DNA of 64,000 nucleotides from CBDDBK01 sp965225715 (GTDB taxonomy: Bacteria > Bacteroidota > Bacteroidia > Cytophagales > Flammeovirgaceae): positions 1,240,001-1,304,000 of the forward strand of contig CBDDBK010000002.1 of the NCBI GenBank assembly GCA_965225715.1, given 5' to 3'. The notes beneath the pieces were generated by a model. That model saw only the letters and a list, made by a program, of their open reading frames with translations. It was not told the DNA's origin and ran no database searches. A program made the position numbers and the translations under genes. This document shows positions 10,416 through 18,309 of the stretch, piece by piece. Within the stretch, counting starts at the first letter, position 1; each line of letters starts with the position of its first letter.

Positions 10416-12827
10416 ATGTGTTATCCTGAAGATTTTGAAAAAAAAATAGAGTTTTCTAAGATAAAAGAAATTCTTATAACTTACTGTCAAAATAGTTTAG
10501 CTATTCAATATGTAAAAAATATATTATTTTCAAGTAATTTGACCGTAATAGAAAAATCTTTACATGAAGTTGCCGAATTTACAACTATTATTAAAAGTAA
10601 TTTAGATTTTCCAAATGATAATTTTTATGACTTTAGCTCTATTTTAAAGCATGTTAGCTTGGATAATCATTTTTTAGAATTAGAAGAATTTGATACTCTT
10701 AAAAAAGCCTTAAGAACATTTTTTAAATGTATTTTATTTTTTGAAAGTGAAGCTGGTAAAGATTATCAACACCTAAAAACCCTTATCAAAAATATAGATT
10801 TTAATTATAGTCTTTTGAGACGTATAGAATCGGTATTTGATGAAAAAGGACTAATAAAAGATAATGCTTCACCTCAACTTAAAGAAATTAGAAAAAAGAT
10901 TTACAGTCATAATAAGCACATTAATGATGAAGCTTTTAAATATCTAAAATATTTAAAAAAACAAAATATAAGTTCACCAGAAGCTAATCCTACCATTAGA
11001 GAAGCTAGAACAGTTATACCTATTTATTCTGAATTTAAACGCAAAATAAAAGGAATTATACATGGTATTTCTGTAACAGGACAAACAACTTTTATAGAAC
11101 CCGAAAACCTTATTCATGTCAATAATGAGTCGCATCATCTAAGTGAACAAGAGCGTTTAGAAGTTATTAAAATATTAACTCATTTGACACTACATATCAG
11201 AACTTATATACCTGATTTAAAAGAAATTAATGTCTTTTTGGCGAAGATAGATTTTATAAAAGCGAAAGCACGGCTTGCAATAGATTTGAAAGCCGTTAAA
11301 CCTAATTTGTTGGATAAGACTATTTTAGACTGGAAAAATGCAAAACATCCACTTTTAATGTTGAATAATCCCGACAGTCATGAACAAATAAAAATACAAG
11401 GAAATGAAATAAAAATAAAGGATAAACAACGTATTATTCTTATCTCCGGACCTAATGCGGGTGGTAAATCGGTAACTCTAAAAACGGTTGGTTTGATTCA
11501 ATATATGCTACAATGTGGACTGTTAATACCTGTAGAAGAAAATTCTGTAGCCGGCATTTTTAAACGTTTATTTGTTGATATTGGCGATGAGCAATCTATA
11601 GAAAGTAACCTAAGCACTTATAGTTCTCATCTGAAAAATATGAATTATTTTTTAAGGCAAGCAGATGAAGAATGTTTGTGTTTAATAGATGAATTCGGCT
11701 CAGGTACAGACCCTCAATTTGGAGGGGCTATCGCTGCAGCTATTTTATCCAAATTAAATCAAAAGAAAACGTACGGTATTTTTAGTACTCATTATACAAA
11801 CTTGAAATTTTTAGCCGAAGACCTTGAATATGTTTGCAACGGAGCTATGCTCTTCGATGTCCAAAAACTTAGACCTTATTATAAATTATCCATTGGCGAA
11901 AGTGGACATTCTTTTGCTTTAGAAATAGCTGAAAAAGTAGGTTTAGAAAAAGATATTATTCAAACAGCCTTATATCATATCGACAAAAAACACATTGATA
12001 CAGAGCGTCTGTCTTTAAAACTGCAACAAAGAAATAAGACGTTAGAAGAACAAGTTAAAGCATTTAAAGAAAAAGAAATAGCACTTCATGAAAACATAAA
12101 GTATTATGACAAACAACTCCTAAATCTTTCTCAAAAACGAGATACTATTTTACAAAATGCCGAAGAAGAAGCTAAGAAAATTCATCATGAAGCGCTTAAA
12201 AATTTAAATGACGCGAATCGAAAAATAGAATATACCATTCGAGATATTCGAGAAAAACAAGCCGAAAAAGAACATACTAAAAAGTTAAGAACAGAATTAA
12301 AAATAGAAAATCAGATTATTAACGATAAGCTCTCTAAGAGTAAAAAAAGTAATAAAGCAAGATTAAAATATATAACTAATTCGAAGATAGAACCTAAAGA
12401 TTGGGTAAAACTTAAAGATACAGATATGAGTGGACAGGTAAAAGAAATAGACAAAAATAAAGTTACTGTTTGGATTAATAACATGCAATTAGATGTGGAA
12501 AAAAAGACTTTAATTAAAATATCGCCCCCTCAAAAAAGTACTAGTCCTCAACCAGATAAAAGTAATCATTTCCTTTGGTTAGATAAGCAACGCCAGACTT
12601 TTAACCGTACTTTAGACCTTAAAGGTTTTTCTCTTACAGATGCAAAAATCCATTTAGAAGAGTATCTAAATGATGCTAAGGTTTTAGAAATTCAGGAATT
12701 CACTATTGTGCCGAAATTATCCAATGAATTGAAAAAAATAACCGATAAAGCTTTTTTAAAATATACTTTAAAAGATACTTATATCTCTGGAAAAGGTATG
12801 GCAAGTGTTTTAAATGTTAAGTTATAG
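10416..12827 (+). CDS. mutS2: Endonuclease MutS2
   Basis: MutS-family ATPase lacking the mismatch-binding domain; in other bacteria it suppresses recombination or rescues collided ribosomes. The 803-residue product has the core and clamp region, then the ATPase with Walker A GPNAGGKSVTLK (about residue 345), Walker B CLIDEFGSGTDP (about 425) and the STHY motif. A long coiled coil follows (about 520-660), then a C-terminal Smr domain starting near LDLKGFSLTDAK (about 730). The usual Smr HGxGxG signature is missing: IVPKLSNELKKI stands in its place. The nuclease activity of this copy is therefore doubtful, although the LDLxG motif remains. Separated from hemG by 64 bases. Confidence 0.9.
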   Translation: MCYPEDFEKKIEFSKIKEILITYCQNSLAIQYVKNILFSSNLTVIEKSLHEVAEFTTIIKSNLDFPNDNFYDFSSILKHVSLDNHFLELEEFDTLKKALRTFFKCILFFESEAGKDYQHLKTLIKNIDFNYSLLRRIESVFDEKGLIKDNASPQLKEIRKKIYSHNKHINDEAFKYLKYLKKQNISSPEANPTIREARTVIPIYSEFKRKIKGIIHGISVTGQTTFIEPENLIHVNNESHHLSEQERLEVIKILTHLTLHIRTYIPDLKEINVFLAKIDFIKAKARLAIDLKAVKPNLLDKTILDWKNAKHPLLMLNNPDSHEQIKIQGNEIKIKDKQRIILISGPNAGGKSVTLKTVGLIQYMLQCGLLIPVEENSVAGIFKRLFVDIGDEQSIESNLSTYSSHLKNMNYFLRQADEECLCLIDEFGSGTDPQFGGAIAAAILSKLNQKKTYGIFSTHYTNLKFLAEDLEYVCNGAMLFDVQKLRPYYKLSIGESGHSFALEIAEKVGLEKDIIQTALYHIDKKHIDTERLSLKLQQRNKTLEEQVKAFKEKEIALHENIKYYDKQLLNLSQKRDTILQNAEEEAKKIHHEALKNLNDANRKIEYTIRDIREKQAEKEHTKKLRTELKIENQIINDKLSKSKKSNKARLKYITNSKIEPKDWVKLKDTDMSGQVKEIDKNKVTVWINNMQLDVEKKTLIKISPPQKSTSPQPDKSNHFLWLDKQRQTFNRTLDLKGFSLTDAKIHLEEYLNDAKVLEIQEFTIVPKLSNELKKITDKAFLKYTLKDTYISGKGMASVLNVKL

Positions 12828-13355
12828 AAACAATTTTTTATAACATTTTATGACTTTACTTACTCGTTTTACTAACAATTTGAATCGGGTTTTTAAAATA
12901 GTTTTCCAGTCGACAAGATTATTTATTTTTTTAATTTGAGGTTTATACGACTGGTTTTTCTACTAAAATTTAGTTCGATATCTGAGAAAGTGGTTTAAGG
13001 CATGATAGTAAAGTTAAATTTGAAATAACTTATTATAAGCGAATTAAAAAATAATTATTATTTTAAAAAATATTTTTTTATCTTTTTTACCTTTTTTTTA
13101 GACTTTTACAAAGGTTTCTAAAAAAAAAAAATTAATTTTGGGTTTCTTACTTAGTAAAGCTATAAAGGCTTTCTTATAAAAAATCTAAATATTTGATTTT
13201 CAAAAGATTTAGATTTTAAAGGTTCTGTATAAACTTTAATTTTTTTATAAAAAATTTTACTATCAATAAATTAGTTGTTACGCTGTTTTTTTTATAGGAA
13301 AACCTTGTAATAAACTAAAGATTTAGTCCACTTCAGGATTTAATCTTGTAAATAC
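12828..13355. other. Gene-free AT-rich stretch
   Basis: No convincing ORF. It holds a 10-bp inverted repeat AAATCTAAAT/ATTTAGATTT (13181-13216). The loop contains AATATTTGATTTTCAA, also found inside the MITE-like element at about 6206. A TAATTTTG at 13133 resembles a -7 box but has no good upstream TTTG. The tRNA gene follows. Confidence 0.5.
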
Positions 13356-13440
13356 AGAGAGTTGGCGGAGTGGTTTAACGCTGCAGTCTTGAAAACTGCC
13401 GACCTTCAGGGGTCCGGGGGTTCGAATCCCTCACTCTCTG
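13356..13440 (+). tRNA. tRNA-Ser (anticodon UGA)
   Basis: The acceptor AGAGAGT (13356-13362) pairs with ACTCTCT (13433-13439), with discriminator G. The anticodon stem GCAGT/ACTGC encloses loop CTTGAAA with anticodon TGA at 13390-13392. A long variable arm (CGACCTTCAGGGGTCCGG) is typical of serine tRNA, and the T-loop TTCGAAT is intact. CCA is not encoded. Confidence 0.95.
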
Positions 13441-13551
13441 CTTTATATAACAAAGCTATTTTTATCTCAGAAATGGTCATTGGAAATGAAAAATATTCCC
13501 TCCTTATTTTTAAAGCAAAGCTATATCACATCTATTGAAAAAGATTAGCTT
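13441..13551 (-). repeat. Partial copy of the dispersed repeat
   Basis: CAAAGCTATTTTTATCTCAG followed by AAATGGTCATTGG matches the reverse-oriented repeat as at 30061. The distal part is diverged. A second CAAAGCTATATCAC occurs at about 13513. Confidence 0.45.
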
Positions 13552-15507
13552 TTACTTATTATTGTGATTACAAATATTTTTAATATCTCGCTTTAAAACT
13601 TGTCCTAATTCTTCAGCTTTAAGATAAGCTTTACAGGCTTCGGAGTGGTTTTTCATGTCTAAAGCAATATCGCCTTTAGTATGATAAATTTCGCCTTCAA
13701 GTTCTTTACTTACTTTGGTACATTCATTCATAATAAGTATACTATAATCGATATCTGTAATAGCACTTTTATAATGTTGAATTGCCATAAAAGAAAGCGA
13801 TCTTCTGTATAAGCTATTTATAAGATTTATTTTACACGCTTCTTTAAAATTACTTTTAGTAATATAGTTTGTATATTCCAAAATAGACTGCCCATAACTT
13901 TTATTTAAAAAGTGTAATCTTCCCAAAGCATTATAAACCTTTAAATCTAAATTAATATTCAACTTGTTTAAAAGACTCATATAGTTATAAATCATTTTAA
14001 TTGTTTTATCTAAGGATTCTTCACTTATGTTATTTCTAAATTTTTGATATTGCTTTGATTTAAAGAAGGTATAAGCTATTCCAAATTCTAAACGTTCATC
14101 TTTTAGATTATTTTTTAGAGCCTCTCTATACCATTCATAAGATAAGGCATAGTTGGTATCTTGTTGACATTTTCCTTTAGCATATATTTCAGCCAATTCT
14201 ATACTGGCACTTGACTTACCATTCCTAAAAGATTTTTTTAACCATCTAATAGCGTTAGTATCATTTAGTTGATTTAGATAATACATACCCAACTTATACT
14301 GATCATCTTTATAACCTCGATTGGCTTTATATTTAATAATTTCTAAATCAGAATCTAAAACGTGTTTACTTAGATCGTATTTATTAAGTTTAAGTAAGGA
14401 TTTTTCTATACCATCATTAGCAGCGCTTAAATACCACTTTATAGCCCAGAAGATATTTTTGTCTTGAGTTAAATTTGTACCAAGCTGATTAGCATACATT
14501 TCAGCTAATTCGTATTTAGATAATGAGTGTCCTAAATAAGCTGCTTTTCTAAACCATCTGAAAGCTGTAGTATAGTCTTTAGTGGTTAAATCACCATTTC
14601 TATAAATCATACCCAGCTTATACATAGCTTCAGTATGGCGACCTAAAGCTGATTTTTGACAGTAAATAAGGGCTTTAGCAATATCTTTTTTAACATTTTT
14701 TCCCTTAATATACAACATATACAATTTATATTGGCTCAAGCTATTTCCTGTATCTGCTGTATAATGTAGATAATCTAAATTATTAGAAGACAAATACTTA
14801 GTAATGTCATATGCTTTAAGAATTTCAGCTGATTCTTGAATACCATGGTTTGCTGCTTTCAAGTGGTGAATAATTGCTTGGCGAGTACTTTGGGGAATAT
14901 ATAAACCTTCTTGATAAAAAATAGCTAATTTATAATAAGCTAGCCAATAGTCATTTGCTGCTGCTTTGGAATAATAATTAAAGGCACGTTCGTATTGTTG
15001 ATCTTCTTCTGAAATTGCTGCAAAGCTATACATATATTCATTATAGCCTTTAGAAGCTAAATAAAGTAGATACGTTTTGTTGATTTCTTCATCTGAAAAA
15101 TGTAAATTTAATAACGCAATTTCATTTAATTCTAATTCTGCTGTTGCATTACCTACTTTCCAAGCCAATAATAAATATTCAATAGCTTTATGAAGATTTT
15201 TGGGTATACCTTCAGCACCATTTTTATATAGTCTGCCCAATGCCAATAGGGCTTTAGCATGATTTTTTTGACTTGCTAATTGATAGTAGTTTTTAGATTG
15301 TAGTATATTGTTGTCTACCCCATTTCCATTCTGATATAAAACACCAAGTTCATATTGGGCGCTATCAGAATCTAAAACACTGGCATCCTCAAAGTATTTT
15401 ATACTTTTTTTTAGGTTTTTTTTAACATCTAACGTACCTTCTTGATATAGCTTAGCTAAAAGATATAAATAATATCCTTTTTGCTGCCCTTCATTTTTTT
15501 TGATCAA
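13552..15507 (-). CDS. Sel1-repeat (TPR-like) protein, frame disrupted at the signal peptide
   Basis: A 651-residue solenoid of Sel1-like repeats, each with patterns such as AQYELGVLYQNGNGV, ALLALGRLYKNGAEG and AMYKLGMIYRNGD. A C-terminal TPR-like part (about residues 520-640) holds two or three helical hairpins. Sel1 proteins mediate protein-protein contacts and are often exported by host-associated bacteria. The listed start is a TTG inside the frame. An export signal lies just upstream but is out of frame because of an 11-base A tract at 15576-15586. With one base fewer, an ATG at 15616 would give a signal peptide joined to this frame. The neighbour at 15757-16335 is a truncated paralogue of its first 180 residues or so. 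Confidence 0.75.
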   Translation of the reverse strand: MIKKNEGQQKGYYLYLLAKLYQEGTLDVKKNLKKSIKYFEDASVLDSDSAQYELGVLYQNGNGVDNNILQSKNYYQLASQKNHAKALLALGRLYKNGAEGIPKNLHKAIEYLLLAWKVGNATAELELNEIALLNLHFSDEEINKTYLLYLASKGYNEYMYSFAAISEEDQQYERAFNYYSKAAANDYWLAYYKLAIFYQEGLYIPQSTRQAIIHHLKAANHGIQESAEILKAYDITKYLSSNNLDYLHYTADTGNSLSQYKLYMLYIKGKNVKKDIAKALIYCQKSALGRHTEAMYKLGMIYRNGDLTTKDYTTAFRWFRKAAYLGHSLSKYELAEMYANQLGTNLTQDKNIFWAIKWYLSAANDGIEKSLLKLNKYDLSKHVLDSDLEIIKYKANRGYKDDQYKLGMYYLNQLNDTNAIRWLKKSFRNGKSSASIELAEIYAKGKCQQDTNYALSYEWYREALKNNLKDERLEFGIAYTFFKSKQYQKFRNNISEESLDKTIKMIYNYMSLLNKLNINLDLKVYNALGRLHFLNKSYGQSILEYTNYITKSNFKEACKINLINSLYRRSLSFMAIQHYKSAITDIDYSILIMNECTKVSKELEGEIYHTKGDIALDMKNHSEACKAYLKAEELGQVLKRDIKNICNHNNK

Positions 15508-15616
15508 TTCTTTTAATTCATTTTCCGCATGTCTAATTTGACCAAAACCTAAGAAATGAAAACCTATTAAACATGAAAAAAAAAAAGATGATTGATGATT
15601 TTGAAAAATGTGTCAT
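15508..15616 (-). other. Out-of-frame signal peptide of the Sel1 gene with an 11-A tract
   Basis: On the minus strand, an ATG at 15616 begins MTHFSKSSII, but the run of 11 T (plus strand A, 15576-15586) shifts the frame and it then stops. In the frame of the Sel1 gene, the sequence after the run reads SCLIGFHFLGFGQIRHAENE, a good signal-peptide end. A tract of 10 would join them. Confidence 0.6.
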
Positions 15617-15654
15617 GGCTTTTAGGAAATTTAGGATTAATAAATACTATATAA

Positions 15655-15686
15655 AGCCTACAAGGTTTTTAGAAATCTTGTAGGCT
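15655..15686. terminator. Hairpin between the two Sel1 genes
   Basis: AGCCTACAAG (15655-15664) and CTTGTAGGCT (15677-15686) form a perfect 10-bp stem with a 12-base loop. It lies after the stop of the truncated Sel1 gene on the minus strand, and is a likely terminator for it. Confidence 0.65.
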
Positions 15687-15756
15687 ATTTTTATTAAATT
15701 AAAAGCAAATTTATGCCGGAAATTAGAGTCCAAATTTAAATGATTAAGTTAAACAT

Positions 15757-16335
15757 TTAATAGTGCGAAGCCAAATAATGAAGATAAGTTTTATTTAAAG
15801 CTTCATCTGAAAAAGATAAATTGAGTAGCGGAATTTGATCCAACTCTAATTTTGCAGATGTACTATCTGCCTGCCAAGCCAATAAGAAATATCTAGCTGC
15901 TTTATGATGATTCTTTTCTATATAATGAAGTCCATTTTTATATATTCTACCTAAATCTAAAAGGGCTAGAATATGTTCTTTTTGACTTGCTAATTTATAG
16001 TGCTTTAGCGCTTCATTCAAATTTGTAATATCTCCTCCATGTCGGTGAAGAAGAGCTAATGCATATTGAGCGCTATCTGAACCTAAAATACTGGCTTCTT
16101 CAAAACATTTCATGCTTTTTTTAAGGTTAGGTTCAACCTCTGAAGTTCCAATTTTATACATTTTATCTAAAAGGTATAAATATTCAGATTTTCGTTTGTC
16201 TCGAGTCCTTTTGACCAAATTTTTTAATTCACTCTCACTATAATTAGTTTGAGAAAAAGTCAAAAAAGGTATAAGAGCAAATAAAAAAAAGAATTTGTGC
16301 AGGTTAAGAAAGAGTATTATTTTTTTCATGACCAT
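15757..16335 (-). CDS. Truncated Sel1-repeat protein with signal peptide
   Basis: A 192-residue product with an N-terminal signal peptide (KKIILFLNLHKFFFLFALI, then PFLTFSQ) followed by about three Sel1-like repeats. From residue 30 or so it aligns throughout with the N-terminus of the 651-residue product next to it (for example YEL/YAL LL, LALLDLGRIYKNG, LLNLSFSDEALNKTYL). It ends abruptly at YLASHY where the long paralogue continues YLASKGYNEY. It is therefore a truncated tandem duplicate. It may still be made and exported. An ATG at 16329 is an alternative start. Confidence 0.7.
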   Translation of the reverse strand: MVMKKIILFLNLHKFFFLFALIPFLTFSQTNYSESELKNLVKRTRDKRKSEYLYLLDKMYKIGTSEVEPNLKKSMKCFEEASILGSDSAQYALALLHRHGGDITNLNEALKHYKLASQKEHILALLDLGRIYKNGLHYIEKNHHKAARYFLLAWQADSTSAKLELDQIPLLNLSFSDEALNKTYLHYLASHY

Positions 16336-16606
16336 TTAAAGTTAAAAATTATCAAAATTTATTTAATTAACACATTTAATTAAGTAATTAAAATTAAAAA
16401 TATTTAAGTTATAGGAGAGAATAAATCAATAAAATCAATAGTTTCTACCGTTATTTAGCTAACGCATATATTTTATTTATTAATATAATCTCTAAAAAAA
16501 ATATGGGTTTTTTAGAGGCTAAACTATTGATTTCTAAATACTAAATTTGATTTATTGTGGTATAGAATAAATTTATATATGTTTATTTGTTCTTTGTTCG
16601 GTTGTA

Positions 16607-16762
16607 TTTTCTAAACTATTTTGGTCTGTATCGTCTTTTATTGTTTAAAAAAACTGATCATAGATTAATCTTTGTGGGCTTAAGTTTCTGTGCTCAACAT
16701 GAAAAACTCTGGACATAGCGTTTTCGTTTCCATTGCTTGATTTATCAGAGTAAGAAAATATA
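16607..16762 (-). pseudogene. Decayed remnant of nadE 3' end with adjoining NTPase-PPR gene start
   Basis: CTTAAGTTTCTGTGCTCAAC then ATGAAAAACTCTGGACATAGC and CGTTTCCATTGCTTGATT (about 16679-16745) match the 3' end of nadE at 18378-18442 (CTAAGTTTCGGTCATCAACATG...). Just to the left, ATTTTGGTCTGTAT (about 16618) matches the first codons of the NTPase-PPR gene at 18252. The order is the same in both places, so this is an old tandem duplication of the gene junction. The rest of the gap 16336-16825 holds no gene. Confidence 0.7.
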
Positions 16763-16825
16763 AAATTGAAACTCTGACAAGTTTTATTAGAGGTGATAGA
16801 AGATAAATCCAAATTTAAGATATGC

Positions 16826-18274
16826 TTATCCTCTAATTTGCCTTTTTTTCCTTACCAATTGCTTCCTATAAAAATCATCCTTTTGAACCTTGGCTTTTTG
16901 CCGTAAAGTTTCGACTTCTTCTATTTCTGCTAGGTTAAAGGCATGTTTTAAAAGGCTGCTAAAGGTATATATATTAGGTTTAATTTCTTGTTTTATCATT
17001 TCTTTGTACCATTTTTTACTTTCTTCAAAATTTTGGGCTTTATGGATTAAGGAGTTGAAAGTTACCTCGTTAGGTTGTATTTTTAGGTTTAGCATTTCTT
17101 GATAGTAATACTTGCTTTGCTCAAAATTTTGGGCTTTATTGAGCAAGACACTATACATTTTAGTCAAGGGAGCTTGATAATCGTAACTCTTTTTTTCTTC
17201 TTCGGTAAATACAGCATTAAAATAATTTCTAACTCTATCCCTTTCTATTTTGGCGTTTTTATAATTTTCGTATTTAAAAATACTTTTTAGATAGGCTTCT
17301 TCGGTTATTATTTTTCTGTTGTCATAGTCGTGAACAATAAAATTTAAAGTTTTGCGAGAATCTTCAAGATATTCAATAGCCTTATTCCATCTGCCATGCT
17401 TAATTTTTTCTTTTTCTATAGCATATATTTTTTCAAAAGTTCTTTGGACAAGTATTTCATTAAAGTGAAAATTATCATGGTGATAAAGGAGATACATAAA
17501 TTTTAAAGTCTGTAGTAGGCGGTAGGCATAACTTTTTTTGTCCTTTTTTAAATCTTGGTAACGTTCTTCCATCTTTTTAATAGGCAGAAATAAAGATCCT
17601 ATATTACGGTCGAATTTATCGGTATCGTTAAGTTGTATGCCTTGTATATTGCTTTTAATTTGGTTTATAAGATTTTTAAGCTGTTTTTTATCTTCTAATT
17701 TCTTAAACTCAACGATATTTTTAGGATTACTTGTAGCATCAAAGTGTAATTTATATTTGGAATTTCCATTTATTAAGTTATCGTATTCGGGGCCACGCAT
17801 ACAGGTTGCCAGAATTTTTGTACCATTATTTATACAATACTTCAACAGGTCATCAAAGATTGAAGTTTTAAGATTTTCATACATCCAGTTCACATTTTCA
17901 AGAATAAGGATATGCCCCTTTTGGAGGTTTTGCGTTTCAAAGTTGTTAATATTTTCAATTTTACCGGGTATTAAAACGGTTCTTTGCTGGTCAAATTTTT
18001 TAAGGTTATGGATTAAAGCTGCCGTTTTGCCCGCCAAAGGATTTCCAATTAGGGTAATAATTTCAGTATCCATATTTAATTGCTCCAATAATTTATCATC
18101 TATACCCTCTCTTTCAAAATAAAAACCTGAATCTATAGCTAGTTTATTTTCTCCAATACCATATCTATAAGGTTCTAAATCAGTATATTTTAAATCTTTT
18201 ATACATTTTGATTTAAAAGACAAAGAATTGCCTTGTTGGGCTTTTCCTATATTTTGGTCTGTATATTCTTCCAT
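16826..18274 (-). CDS. P-loop NTPase with PPR-like repeats
   Basis: A 482-residue protein of unknown role. Residues about 75-85 hold Walker A (GNPLAGKTA) and about 125-133 a Walker B-like HILILENVNW, giving a STAND- or AAA-like NTPase core. A helical middle follows. At about residues 370-450 there are two consecutive repeats with pentatricopeptide character: NEVTFNSLIHKAQNFEESKK, then WYKEMIKQEIKPN, then IYTFSSLLKHA, plus a weaker preceding unit (YYYQEMLNLKIQPN). The C-terminus is strongly basic (RKKRQIRG). PPR arrays bind RNA in organelles and are rare in bacteria. No signal peptide. It is 35 bases upstream of nothing on its strand: its neighbour nadE lies upstream, in the same direction. 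A role in defence or as an effector is possible but unproven. Confidence 0.6.
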   Translation of the reverse strand: MEEYTDQNIGKAQQGNSLSFKSKCIKDLKYTDLEPYRYGIGENKLAIDSGFYFEREGIDDKLLEQLNMDTEIITLIGNPLAGKTAALIHNLKKFDQQRTVLIPGKIENINNFETQNLQKGHILILENVNWMYENLKTSIFDDLLKYCINNGTKILATCMRGPEYDNLINGNSKYKLHFDATSNPKNIVEFKKLEDKKQLKNLINQIKSNIQGIQLNDTDKFDRNIGSLFLPIKKMEERYQDLKKDKKSYAYRLLQTLKFMYLLYHHDNFHFNEILVQRTFEKIYAIEKEKIKHGRWNKAIEYLEDSRKTLNFIVHDYDNRKIITEEAYLKSIFKYENYKNAKIERDRVRNYFNAVFTEEEKKSYDYQAPLTKMYSVLLNKAQNFEQSKYYYQEMLNLKIQPNEVTFNSLIHKAQNFEESKKWYKEMIKQEIKPNIYTFSSLLKHAFNLAEIEEVETLRQKAKVQKDDFYRKQLVRKKRQIRG

Positions 18275-18309
18275 AATTTAAAAAATAATTAAAGTTAAAA
18301 AAAAATGAA

